A stretch of 8,189 nucleotides of DNA from Chloroflexota bacterium. Lineage in GTDB: Bacteria; Chloroflexota; Dehalococcoidia; Lucifugimonadales; Lucifugimonadaceae. The notes under the pieces are model-generated. The model saw nothing but the letters and a program-made list of their open reading frames with translations, was not told where the DNA came from and did no database searches. Shown in pieces: positions 1 through 5,610 of the stretch; position 1 is the first letter of the stretch; every line of letters starts with the position of its first letter. The translations under genes were made by a program, and so were the position numbers. The DNA is taken from assembly GCA_030831265.1 (NCBI GenBank), contig JAURLM010000006.1, positions 1 through 8,189 of the forward strand, written 5' to 3'.

Positions 1-56
1 CACACAGGAGCGGCCAGATGCTTCAGACCCGTCTCACTTCAACAACGGTTAAAGGA

Positions 57-449
57 TCATGCCGAGGGAAGCCACTTGCCTTCGCACGGAACCGCTTCCT
101 GCTCTCCCGGCCAGGGCGGCATCGTGGCAATGACGATTTCCAGTGGCACGTCACCGTCAGACCGAAACTGGAAGCAGGTTCCGGGTGATATGGAACACGA
201 AACGCCTGGAACCAGGTCAAGTACATCTTCCTGATCGCCTGTCGACCTCCACAACTGACCTGTCCCCGCAGTGCAATACCACATCTCCTGGACATTCAGA
301 TGCCGCACAGGCTTCGTTACAAGGCCCGGAGAGAGCCTGCAATGCACCATGCTGCCGTTGGACATGCCAGTAGAAAGCAAGCGTATCTCCGAGCCATCAG
401 GAGCGGTTGCGTCAGGATGTTCGGGCAGGATGCGGCGTTCGAAAGTCAT
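57..449 (-). CDS. small cupin-domain protein
   Basis: A 130-residue single-domain cupin, a beta-barrel fold used by many small-molecule-binding or metal-dependent proteins; the substrate cannot be told. The first cupin motif is around residues 47-67 (PVRHLNVQEMWY then GTGQLWR) and the second around 81-97 (PGVSCSISPGTCFQF). It ends with the segment TMPPWPGEQEA (109-119), which I recall as characteristic of a subgroup of short bacterial cupins. Of the usual metal ligands, H50 and E55 remain, the second His is N52, and the motif-2 His is Q94, so canonical metal binding is doubtful. The open frame extends upstream to 545, but that would overlap the preceding gene, and the extra 32 residues do not look cupin-like. 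ATG at 449 leaves a 34-bp gap after the upstream regulator, so the two probably form one transcript. Domain confidence is high; function is unknown. Confidence 0.85.
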   Translation of the reverse strand: MTFERRILPEHPDATAPDGSEIRLLSTGMSNGSMVHCRLSPGLVTKPVRHLNVQEMWYCTAGTGQLWRSTGDQEDVLDLVPGVSCSISPGTCFQFRSDGDVPLEIVIATMPPWPGEQEAVPCEGKWLPSA

Positions 450-483
450 AACCCGGTCAGGATAACCTGATCCGACTACAGGC

Positions 484-1191
484 TCAGTCACGCATACGCA
501 CGGTTTCACGCAGGTACACAAGAGTTGCAACCACCCGACGGTCAATCCGCGGGTTGTGCTCGATATGCATGTCTTCCAGCAGAGATTCGATCAGGCTGTG
601 CACCTCTGGCTGCGTTAGAGCCAACCTGGCTGCAATGCCTGTGTCTGAAATCCCGGCTGAGAGCAACTCGAGTGCTCGTGACTGCTCAACCGTCAGTCGT
701 TCCAGCAGCGGAGCAGTGGAAGACGCAGCAGCGCGCTCCACTCCAACGTCGATCACGCCGTTGCCGTGCGCCGATCGTTCGATAGCCCTCCAAAGCCTCT
801 GGGGCTCAAGGGCTGCGGACCGGGTGATGAATGACCAACCTGATCCGGTCTTCACGGTCAGGTATTGCGAAACGTCCCGACTGAATCCATCGGACATGAC
901 CACGATGCCAACTGAAGGCCGCGCTGCCTTGAAGCGATATCCACAGCGGACGCCCTCAGCCTCCGGCCCAATCTGCGACTCGATTATCGCCACGTCCGGC
1001 CGCAGCTCCTTCATCGCCCGCATCGCCTCGTCACCGTGGCTGGCCTCACCAACGACGTGAACGCCATCAATGGATGAAAGTTTCGTACGCATCACATCAC
1101 GAATCAATTCCTGTGAAGCGATCACAAGGACGTCAAGAACGCTCTTGCGGCGGACAGGTATATGGCTATCGAACGGGATTATCTCGGACAT
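484..1191 (-). CDS. NarL/LuxR-type regulator with degenerate receiver domain
   Basis: A 235-residue protein with NarL/FixJ architecture: a receiver-like domain (about 18-140) and a LuxR-type helix-turn-helix (about 164-208, LTVEQSRALELLSAG then the recognition helix near PEVHSLIESLL). The receiver lacks its phosphorylation residues. The usual DD acid pair is A25-S26, the phospho-acceptor Asp position is E71 (PDVAIIESQIG), and the conserved Lys near GSGWSFITRSA is T123/R124. Only the switch Ser/Thr (S100) seems kept. This suggests phosphorylation-independent control, with E71 possibly acting as a fixed phospho-mimic. The start is the ATG at 1191; the only purine-rich stretch, GGAGG, is about 13 nt upstream, which is far. 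The cupin gene follows 34 bp later. It is the first gene of its unit, since a terminator stands between it and the next minus-strand operon. Confidence 0.88.
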   Translation of the reverse strand: MSEIIPFDSHIPVRRKSVLDVLVIASQELIRDVMRTKLSSIDGVHVVGEASHGDEAMRAMKELRPDVAIIESQIGPEAEGVRCGYRFKAARPSVGIVVMSDGFSRDVSQYLTVKTGSGWSFITRSAALEPQRLWRAIERSAHGNGVIDVGVERAAASSTAPLLERLTVEQSRALELLSAGISDTGIAARLALTQPEVHSLIESLLEDMHIEHNPRIDRRVVATLVYLRETVRMRD

Positions 1192-1427
1192 TCGAGCGTC
1201 GGGACCTCCAATGATCGACGTTCCGGACGTTCCGGACCGCCTTGTGCTTCAAATGATGTGGTCGCGCCCATGCGAAAACAGCATCACACGGCTAACCCGC
1301 CGGGGTCCGCTGGTCTCATCGAATGCGAGCCAAGCGCGACGCGGGCATGAATAAGCGGTCTTTTTGTACGGCAGACAGAAATCCGTCACCTCGGCCTAAA
1401 TGAACGGCAAATCGGATGAAAAGCAGT
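1192..1427. other. intergenic leader and promoter region of the degenerate-regulator unit
   Basis: A non-coding stretch of about 236 bp between the start of the regulator at 1191 and the terminator of the upstream operon. It must hold the promoter for the 1191-57 unit. I see no convincing -35/-10 pair. The one distinct element is a 9-bp tandem repeat close to the start codon, listed separately. Short open frames here have no ribosome-binding site and no protein-like composition. Confidence 0.5.
1218..1235. repeat. 9-bp direct tandem repeat upstream of regulator start
   Basis: The unit ACGTTCCGG occurs twice with no spacing at 1218-1226 and 1227-1235, 27-44 bp upstream of the regulator ATG. 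Each copy overlaps the palindrome TCCGGA, so it could be a paired regulator site or part of the 5' untranslated region. The repeat is seen directly; the role is inferred. Confidence 0.5.
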
Positions 1428-1468
1428 AAAAAGAAAGACCGGCCGCCTCGTGATGAGGCTGACCGGTC
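1428..1468 (-). terminator. rho-independent terminator of the pilin-kinase operon
   Basis: On the minus strand, arms GACCGG/CCGGTC (outer, 1463-1468 with 1437-1442) and GCCTC/GAGGC (inner, 1455-1459 with 1445-1449) form a stem with a small internal asymmetry and a 5-nt loop (1450-1454). TTTCTTTTT follows immediately (1436 down to 1428). It lies 29 bp after the stop of the response regulator at 1498, so it ends the 4244-1498 operon and separates it from the next unit. Confidence 0.88.
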
Positions 1469-1497
1469 ATTCGGTCGAACGCTAATGTGACGGCAAA

Positions 1498-2217
1498 CTA
1501 GATCAAGCCGCGTCGTTGAGCTTCCGATACTGCGTGCGCCCTGTTGTTCACACCCATGAGGTCAAACACATGCCGAAGCTCACGCTTGACCGTCGCAGGG
1601 CTTAGGAACAGGTCCTCTGCAATCTTCTTGGTCGTCTCGCCGCGGGCCACCATCTGCAGCACCTGTGCCTGCCGTTCTGACAGCCCCAGTGCATCGCCCT
1701 TGTTGGACTGTAATTCACGGTACCGGTTCACAAGCAGCGCGTTCAGCGCTGGCGAGAGAGGAGCGCCGCCACTGGCAGCGTCCTTGACGGCACGAACCAG
1801 CTCATCACCGCTGGACCGCTTCAGCAGATAGCCGCAAGCACCAGCTTCAAGTGCGGCGGACAGGTACGAATCACCGAAGGAACTTAGCATCACGACCCGC
1901 AGGTGCGGATACTTGCCCAGGATGGACTTCGTCGTCTCGATGCCGTCCATCCCTGGCAGCATAACGTCGCAAAGGACCACTTCTGCCAGTCCAAGCGCAG
2001 GAGAGACGAGAGCGTTCTCGCCACTGTCTGCCTCGCCGACGACGGTTGCTCCGTCATCGAACTCCAACAAGCGGCGTGTGCCTTCACGAACAACCGGGTG
2101 ATCTTCGATCAGGAAGACCCGCACGGGCTTTGACTCATCGCGTGCTGAGACACTTACGTGTTCGTCATCACGGTGATTGTCATATGAATCGAACGAATGA
2201 GCATTGGAAGTTGTCAT
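1498..2217 (-). CDS. NarL/FixJ-family response regulator (complete receiver)
   Basis: A 239-residue two-component response regulator. A polar 30-residue N-terminal extension precedes a receiver domain (about 32-148) with acid pair E38/D39, phospho-acceptor D84 in LCDVMLPGMDG, switch Ser at about 112 and Lys 133 in GYLLKRS. A LuxR-type DNA-binding domain (about 177-239) contains LSERQAQVLQMVARGE and the helix around SPATVKRELRHVFDLMGV. All residues needed for phosphorylation are present. The ATG at 2217 is supported by GAGGG placed 7 nt upstream; a GTG at codon 32 could start a shorter form but has no good ribosome-binding site. It lies 29 bp after the hybrid kinase, so it is the likely cognate partner acting as a transcription factor. 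It is the last gene of the operon, directly followed by a terminator. Confidence 0.93.
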   Translation of the reverse strand: MTTSNAHSFDSYDNHRDDEHVSVSARDESKPVRVFLIEDHPVVREGTRRLLEFDDGATVVGEADSGENALVSPALGLAEVVLCDVMLPGMDGIETTKSILGKYPHLRVVMLSSFGDSYLSAALEAGACGYLLKRSSGDELVRAVKDAASGGAPLSPALNALLVNRYRELQSNKGDALGLSERQAQVLQMVARGETTKKIAEDLFLSPATVKRELRHVFDLMGVNNRAHAVSEAQRRGLI

Positions 2218-2246
2218 ATTTGGACCCTCGCCTAGATTCTCTAAGT

Positions 2247-3845
2247 TCAGCCCCGGCGTGGAATCCGTGAAATCCCCGCAGTCAGGTCGGGCCTTTTACC
2301 TGTTTCTCTCACCTGTCTCTGGTCTTTTAGAGCGGCGAAGTACTGCAATCTGCTCCTCAATTCATCCAGTGAGAATGGCTTGTGAAGCACATCCTGGGAC
2401 TCTGCAAACGCCTGTGTCGCGGGTGAAACCGTGTCACCGGTTATGAACAGCACGCGTTCTGTAATCTCCGGGCGTAGTCCTTCAATACAGCGCAAAACCT
2501 CCGGACCGCCAAGCCCCGGCATCTTCACATCCAGCAAAATTGCGTCGTAATCCGTCAGGTTGATCATGCGCAGAGCTTCAGCGCCGTCGCTGGCAACATC
2601 AACCTCATGCCCGAAGCCGGACAGTACCCGACTCAGCAGGTCTGTAATCATCGGCTCATCATCCACCGCCAGCACGCGCAGCATGGTGTAGCTCTGCGGG
2701 CGGTTTTCTTTGTTGATCTCTTGCTCGTCAGGCTCTTCGACGGCGACGATCGGTATCTCAACCACGAACGTAGTCCCGCGCCGCGCGTGGCTCTCCACAC
2801 GAATCTCGCCACCGTGATCCTGGACAATCTCCTGGCAGATGTGCAGGCCAAGCCCTGTGCCCTTGCCGACAGGCTTGGTCGTGTAGAACTGTTCGAAGAT
2901 ATGCGGCAGAACTTCGTCAGGGATTCCCGGGCCATCGTCCGTGATGCTTATGCGTATCACACCGTCGATCGCCACCAGCCCAACCGTAATGTTGCCTCTG
3001 CCGGAGCCATCGCTAATTGCCTGGATGGCGTTTCCGACCAGGTTCAGGAAGACCTGTTCCATCCGGTGTACATCAGCCCTTGTCAGCGGCGTTTCCGGGT
3101 CGAAATACGTCACCACCTCGATGTTATTGACACGGCATTCATACTCACGCAGGTCAAGAACTTTCTGGAGGGACGCAGCAGCGTCGAAACGATCACCACG
3201 CCCTGAGTGTGAACGGGCGAATCCGAGAAGGTTGTCGACTATATGCCCTGCACGCTCTGCCTCATGCGCAATCGCTTCCAGGTCCTTGCGAAGGACAGGA
3301 TCTGCGGTCTGTCGAAGCGCTAGCTGCGAAAAACCCAGGACGGCAGTGAGCGGATTGTTAAGTTCATGCGCAACCCCGGCTGCCATTTCGCCAACAGCGA
3401 CAAGCCGACTGTTGGCAACCATGCGGTTACGCTGGTCAGCCTGTTCTGAAATATCATCAATTACCAGCAGAAGGGCAGCGTCTGAGCCGCTATCGTCAAA
3501 TGGTATCGGTGCTGCAGTCACCCGGTATGCGGCAGCCTGTATCCCACCTTTGTCGGACACCATCTCAGCTTGGCGGCGTGCACCGCCTGACAGTGTCGAT
3601 TTGATCAAGGCACGGAGACCCGGTGGATCAAAGTAATCTGCGATGCGGTCACCAATCACAGGTGTTGCAAATTTACGCGCGAACGCTTCGTTCCAGAAAA
3701 TAACTTTTGATTCGCTGTCCAGCACCACGGCAGATTCGTCGATGGACTGCGCGAGTACCCTCAGTGCCTGCCCGTCCACACTTGGTGCGGCCTGATCATC
3801 ATGGGGCTTTGCCCGCGACGATCTTGATGTGACGGATTTACTCAT
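2247..3845 (-). CDS. soluble hybrid sensor histidine kinase (PAS-HisKA-HATPase-REC)
   Basis: A 532-residue sensor kinase. Domain order: PAS (about 28-132); HisKA with H-box GVAHELNNPLTAVLGF, phospho-accepting H160; HATPase with N-box around N272 (NLVGNAIQA), G1 box DDGPGIP (303-309), F box FEQFYTTKP (317-325) and G2 box GKGTGLGL (328-334); then a C-terminal receiver (about 388-505) with D395/D396, phospho-acceptor D439 in ILLDVKMPG, T469 and K489-P490. A basic tail of about 30 residues follows. No membrane segment or signal peptide is visible, so it probably senses a cytoplasmic or membrane-associated cue through PAS. Its ATG overlaps the stop of the acidic protein gene by one base (TAATG), implying translational coupling. 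No HPt domain is in the window, so passage of phosphate from D439 to the downstream regulator would need an outside partner; alternatively the kinase phosphorylates the regulator directly. Confidence 0.94.
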   Translation of the reverse strand: MSKSVTSRSSRAKPHDDQAAPSVDGQALRVLAQSIDESAVVLDSESKVIFWNEAFARKFATPVIGDRIADYFDPPGLRALIKSTLSGGARRQAEMVSDKGGIQAAAYRVTAAPIPFDDSGSDAALLLVIDDISEQADQRNRMVANSRLVAVGEMAAGVAHELNNPLTAVLGFSQLALRQTADPVLRKDLEAIAHEAERAGHIVDNLLGFARSHSGRGDRFDAAASLQKVLDLREYECRVNNIEVVTYFDPETPLTRADVHRMEQVFLNLVGNAIQAISDGSGRGNITVGLVAIDGVIRISITDDGPGIPDEVLPHIFEQFYTTKPVGKGTGLGLHICQEIVQDHGGEIRVESHARRGTTFVVEIPIVAVEEPDEQEINKENRPQSYTMLRVLAVDDEPMITDLLSRVLSGFGHEVDVASDGAEALRMINLTDYDAILLDVKMPGLGGPEVLRCIEGLRPEITERVLFITGDTVSPATQAFAESQDVLHKPFSLDELRSRLQYFAALKDQRQVRETGKRPDLTAGISRIPRRG

Positions 3846-4087
3846 TACCCACCCTGCCTGATCCGTAACTCCTCAAGCACAGCCTCGACTTCAGACATGA
3901 CCTCCACCATAGTCAGGTGTTCCAGGTCACCGAACGCCTTGAGACGGTCATCCTCGTCTTCTTCTTCAGCGAAGATGTCTCCCATCAGATCATCGAGACC
4001 GCCCTTGGCAGGCTTTTCTTCTTCCTGCTCCTCTTCTTCGTCTTCGACGTCATCTGCAAGGTCTAGTTTGTTTTCATCGTCTGGCAT
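3845..4087 (-). CDS. very acidic 80-residue protein of unknown function
   Basis: I do not recognise a family. About 32 of 80 residues are Asp or Glu against about 7 Lys or Arg. The first half (residues 1-30) is a disordered acid-rich stretch. The second half contains GGLDDLMGDIF and a likely amphipathic helix, EHLTMVEVMSEVEAVLEEL (about 56-74). There is no signal peptide or membrane segment. ATG at 4087 has GAGG 7 nt upstream (GAGGT then AAACG). The gene start overlaps the pilin 3' end by 14 bp, and its stop overlaps the kinase start by one base, so it is embedded in the operon and unlikely to be spurious. Possible roles are an adaptor or inhibitor binding the kinase, the pilin's basic tail or nucleic-acid-binding partners; all are inferences. 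Confidence 0.78.
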   Translation of the reverse strand: MPDDENKLDLADDVEDEEEEQEEEKPAKGGLDDLMGDIFAEEEDEDDRLKAFGDLEHLTMVEVMSEVEAVLEELRIRQGG

Positions 4088-4244
4088 CGTTTACCTCGGA
4101 GCGTTCAGCGGAGAAAACTCCGGTTGAAAGCACCGTAAAGGCGAAAACAGTGGCCACAACCACGAAGGCTATAAGAATGATCGCGGTCTCAAGACCGGTG
4201 ATTCCTCTAGCAGCCCGCGGGCGCCCCTGGTCAAATGAATCCAT
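4074..4244 (-). CDS. pilin/archaellin-like small protein with class III signal peptide
   Basis: A 56-residue protein. A short polar leader (MDSFDQGRPRAARG) ends in Arg-Gly before a hydrophobic helix starting ITGLETAIILIAFVVVA, then a short hydrophilic tail ending in NDARR. This is the class III or type IV pilin prepilin layout: cleavage after Gly14 and a Glu at +5 of the mature chain. The GLETAIILIAFVVVA stretch resembles archaellin and archaeal-type pilin N-termini, which also occur in Chloroflexota. It would sit in the cytoplasmic membrane and, after prepilinase cleavage, might assemble. There is no globular C-terminal domain: the mature chain is about 42 residues, nearer Flp-pilin size. 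An ATG at 4328 would add 28 residues without a ribosome-binding site; the ATG at 4244 has AGGAGA 7 nt upstream. It is the first gene of a four-gene operon with the acidic protein, hybrid kinase and regulator. No prepilin peptidase or assembly ATPase is in the window. Confidence 0.85.
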   Translation of the reverse strand: MDSFDQGRPRAARGITGLETAIILIAFVVVATVFAFTVLSTGVFSAERSEVNDARR

Positions 4245-4251
4245 CACGTAG

Positions 4252-4257
4252 TCTCCT
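4252..4257 (-). promoter_or_regulatory. ribosome-binding site setting the pilin start
   Basis: On the minus strand AGGAGA lies 7 nt before the ATG at 4244. This decides for the 56-residue form over the longer open frame beginning at 4328, which has no comparable motif. Confidence 0.75.
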
Positions 4258-4279
4258 GTAGACACCTGGTACCGAACCA

Positions 4280-4298
4280 CGCAGTCACATGGACTGCG
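4280..4298. repeat. 7-bp perfect inverted repeat in pilin leader
   Basis: CGCAGTC (4280-4286) and GACTGCG (4292-4298) are separated by 5 nt. The repeat lies 35-54 bp upstream of the pilin start codon. It could be a dimeric regulator operator or a small hairpin in the 5' untranslated region of the operon. Confidence 0.45.
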
Positions 4299-4424
4299 CC
4301 TCACATGCCGCCGGTCTTCGATTGGCATACATATGACGAATCGACCGGGCGCGAGTCCCGACCGTATTCACTTATTCCAATGTAGAGATGAATGTCCTGG
4401 TACTTGCCCATGAGCACACCAAAG

Positions 4425-4485
4425 CCTCACTCCGGGAATACGCCTAACCGAGCGATGGAACTTCGCCAATGCCCGGTTGGTGAGG
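4425..4485. promoter_or_regulatory. candidate structured RNA element with two competing folds
   Basis: CCTCAC (4425-4430) pairs with GTGAGG (4480-4485), and CCGGG (4432-4436) pairs with CCCGG (4472-4476), giving 11 base pairs with a small asymmetric bulge. Inside, GCGA (4452-4455) and TCGC (4463-4466) form a hairpin with a 7-nt loop. AACCG (4446-4450) can instead pair with CGGTT (4474-4478), extended by CC (4443-4444) with GG (4479-4480); this excludes the long stem. It lies about 190 bp upstream of the 4675 gene and about 180 bp upstream of the pilin start on the other strand. I could not match it to a known riboswitch family. Confidence 0.35.
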
Positions 4486-4585
4486 ACACACAGTGGGGGT
4501 CACGCACCCTGTCGCGTAGCCATGGCGTCGCCGTACCGGGGTGTTGTGCCTGAGGATTTGTAGTGTGGAATTCGTCGATGTCTGT

Positions 4586-4608
4586 CAGCGCTTTTCCCGG
4601 CTGCGCTG
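4586..4608. repeat. GC-rich hairpin upstream of third regulator
   Basis: CAGCGC (4586-4591) and GCGCTG (4603-4608) form a 6-bp perfect stem with an 11-nt loop, about 66 bp before the ATG at 4675. It may be a 5' untranslated region hairpin; there is no T-run after it on the plus strand, so it is not a plain terminator. Confidence 0.3.
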
Positions 4609-4674
4609 GGCTTCTGTCACAGGCGTATACCACAGCTACCTTTAAGCCCCGGCCAGTCAGGGAGATTCGCCAAC

Positions 4675-5391
4675 ATGCAAAAGATCAGCGTGCTGATCGC
4701 TGACGATCACGAACTTATGAGAGAAAGCCTAGCTGTACTTTTGGCCAGGGAGCCAGGAGTGGAAGTGGTAGGCGTTGCCGCTGACGGTCGTTCAGCCATT
4801 GCCATGGCACGCTCGTTGCAGCCTACCGTCGCAATCCTGGATGTAAGCCTGCCCTCCATCAACGGTATACAGGCATCACGCCAGATACGCGTGGATTCTC
4901 CCAAGACCGGGATCGTGATGCTCTCAAGCCACGACCGCGGTGAGTACCTTAAGGACTTCATGCGAGATGATTCGTCTGGCAAGGCGTTCCTCCTTAAGAA
5001 CACACTGCGCAACCTGCGAGACGTTGTCCGCACCATTGAAGACGTTGCCGCCGGCCGCACCGTGCTGGACCCGGCAATGGTCTCAAAGCTAACTTCAGAT
5101 GAAGCAGTCCGCGTAAGCGGCGCACTCAAGAGCCTCAGCCCACGGGAACTGCAGGTACTCGGCCTAATGGCACGAGCTAGCAGCAACCGGTTGATCGCAG
5201 ACTCTCTGTTTATCCAGCCACGAACTGTTGAGCACCACATCTCCAGCATCCTGGCAAAGCTTGGCTTTAACTCAACCGGCGAAAGGCACGGACGTGTCTT
5301 CGCAATCCTGACCTACCTCGAAGCGACAGGCCAGATCCCTGCAAGGGCAGCAGACCTGGAATCTTCGCTTGATGAACTCCTGGCCGCATAA
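4675..5391 (+). CDS. NarL/FixJ-family response regulator
   Basis: A 238-residue response regulator. The receiver domain (about 3-122) has acid pair D10/D11 in VLIADDHELMRE, phospho-acceptor D56 in AILDVSLPSINGI, switch Ser S84 and Lys 108 in AFLLKNT. The LuxR-type DNA-binding domain (about 152-198) has LSPRELQVLGLMARASSNRL and the recognition segment PRTVEHHISSILAKLGF. A C-terminal extension of about 40 residues, ending acidic, follows. All phosphorylation residues are present, so it should be a conventional phosphorylation-controlled transcription factor. No kinase lies next to it in the same direction; the hybrid kinase across the divergent intergenic region is the nearest candidate partner. 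AGGGAG is 10 nt before the ATG. A strong hairpin terminator 25 bp after the stop makes it a single-gene unit. Confidence 0.94.
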   Translation: MQKISVLIADDHELMRESLAVLLAREPGVEVVGVAADGRSAIAMARSLQPTVAILDVSLPSINGIQASRQIRVDSPKTGIVMLSSHDRGEYLKDFMRDDSSGKAFLLKNTLRNLRDVVRTIEDVAAGRTVLDPAMVSKLTSDEAVRVSGALKSLSPRELQVLGLMARASSNRLIADSLFIQPRTVEHHISSILAKLGFNSTGERHGRVFAILTYLEATGQIPARAADLESSLDELLAA

Positions 5392-5416
5392 ACTAGAACA
5401 ACTCCCCGGCAAATTA

Positions 5417-5456
5417 AGAACAGGACTGGCGTATCTGCCAGTCCTGTTCTGTTTTC
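5417..5456 (+). terminator. rho-independent terminator of third regulator
   Basis: Perfect 14-bp arms AGAACAGGACTGGC (5417-5430) and GCCAGTCCTGTTCT (5437-5450) with a 6-nt loop are followed by GTTTTC. The T-run is short, but the stem is long and begins 25 bp after the stop codon. On the minus strand the far side offers TTAATTT, so some bidirectional activity is possible, though no minus-strand gene needs it. Confidence 0.85.
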
Positions 5457-5610
5457 AGTTCCCGCATCCATAACGACATGAACAACGTGCAACTTACGGA
5501 GCGGCAATCTTTACCCATTTGTTACCTGCCTTGACCGTATCGTGACGCTATATGCCCGTGCGCGCTTTCTAATCTGGAAATAGCTAGCACGATGAGTACA
5601 GGACAACCGG

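Larger units (their letters stand above)
4299..4674. other. divergent intergenic region between pilin operon and third regulator
   Basis: Together with 4245-4298, this stretch separates two divergently transcribed units and should contain both promoters. I see no clear sigma-70 -35/-10 pair for either. It contains a bulged two-segment stem at 4425-4485 with a competing alternative pairing, and a GC hairpin at 4586-4608, both listed separately. AGGGAG (4659-4664) is the likely ribosome-binding site of the plus-strand gene, 10 nt before its ATG. A 68-codon minus-strand open frame at 4427-4633 has no ribosome-binding site and is not called. Confidence 0.5.

Noticed and set aside
1..56. Left edge after the cupin stop
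   Set aside because: No terminator, gene or repeat can be supported in 56 bp.
450..545. Longer cupin start at 545
   Set aside because: It would overlap the preceding regulator gene by 62 bp and add residues not seen in cupins.
2607..3636. Two long plus-strand open frames opposite the kinase gene (2607-3206 and 2941-3636)
   Set aside because: They are antisense shadows of a clear kinase coding sequence with no recognisable domain or ribosome-binding site.
4245..4328. Upstream extension of the pilin frame to ATG 4328
   Set aside because: The 28 extra residues are charged and Cys/Arg-rich with no ribosome-binding site, and they would bury the prepilin leader; AGGAGA marks ATG 4244.
4442..4483. 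GCCTAAC followed by GTTGG, recalling the R boxes of an integron attC site
   Set aside because: The right box does not fit GTTRRRY at its sixth base, the interval is only about 42 bp (attC sites are longer), and there is no integrase or cassette array.
4421..4485. AAAGCCTC then CCGG-containing stretch, faintly like a cyclic-di-GMP (GEMM) riboswitch core
   Set aside because: The conserved second half with GGTAGC and the receptor-helix arrangement is absent; only a few bases agree.
4427..4633. 68-codon minus-strand open frame
   Set aside because: No ribosome-binding site, unprotein-like composition, and it runs through the structured intergenic element.
5522..5575. TTGACC with nearby TATATG or TAATCT as a sigma-70 promoter for the zinc-ribbon gene
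   Set aside because: The spacing between TTGACC and either candidate -10 is far from 16-18 bp.
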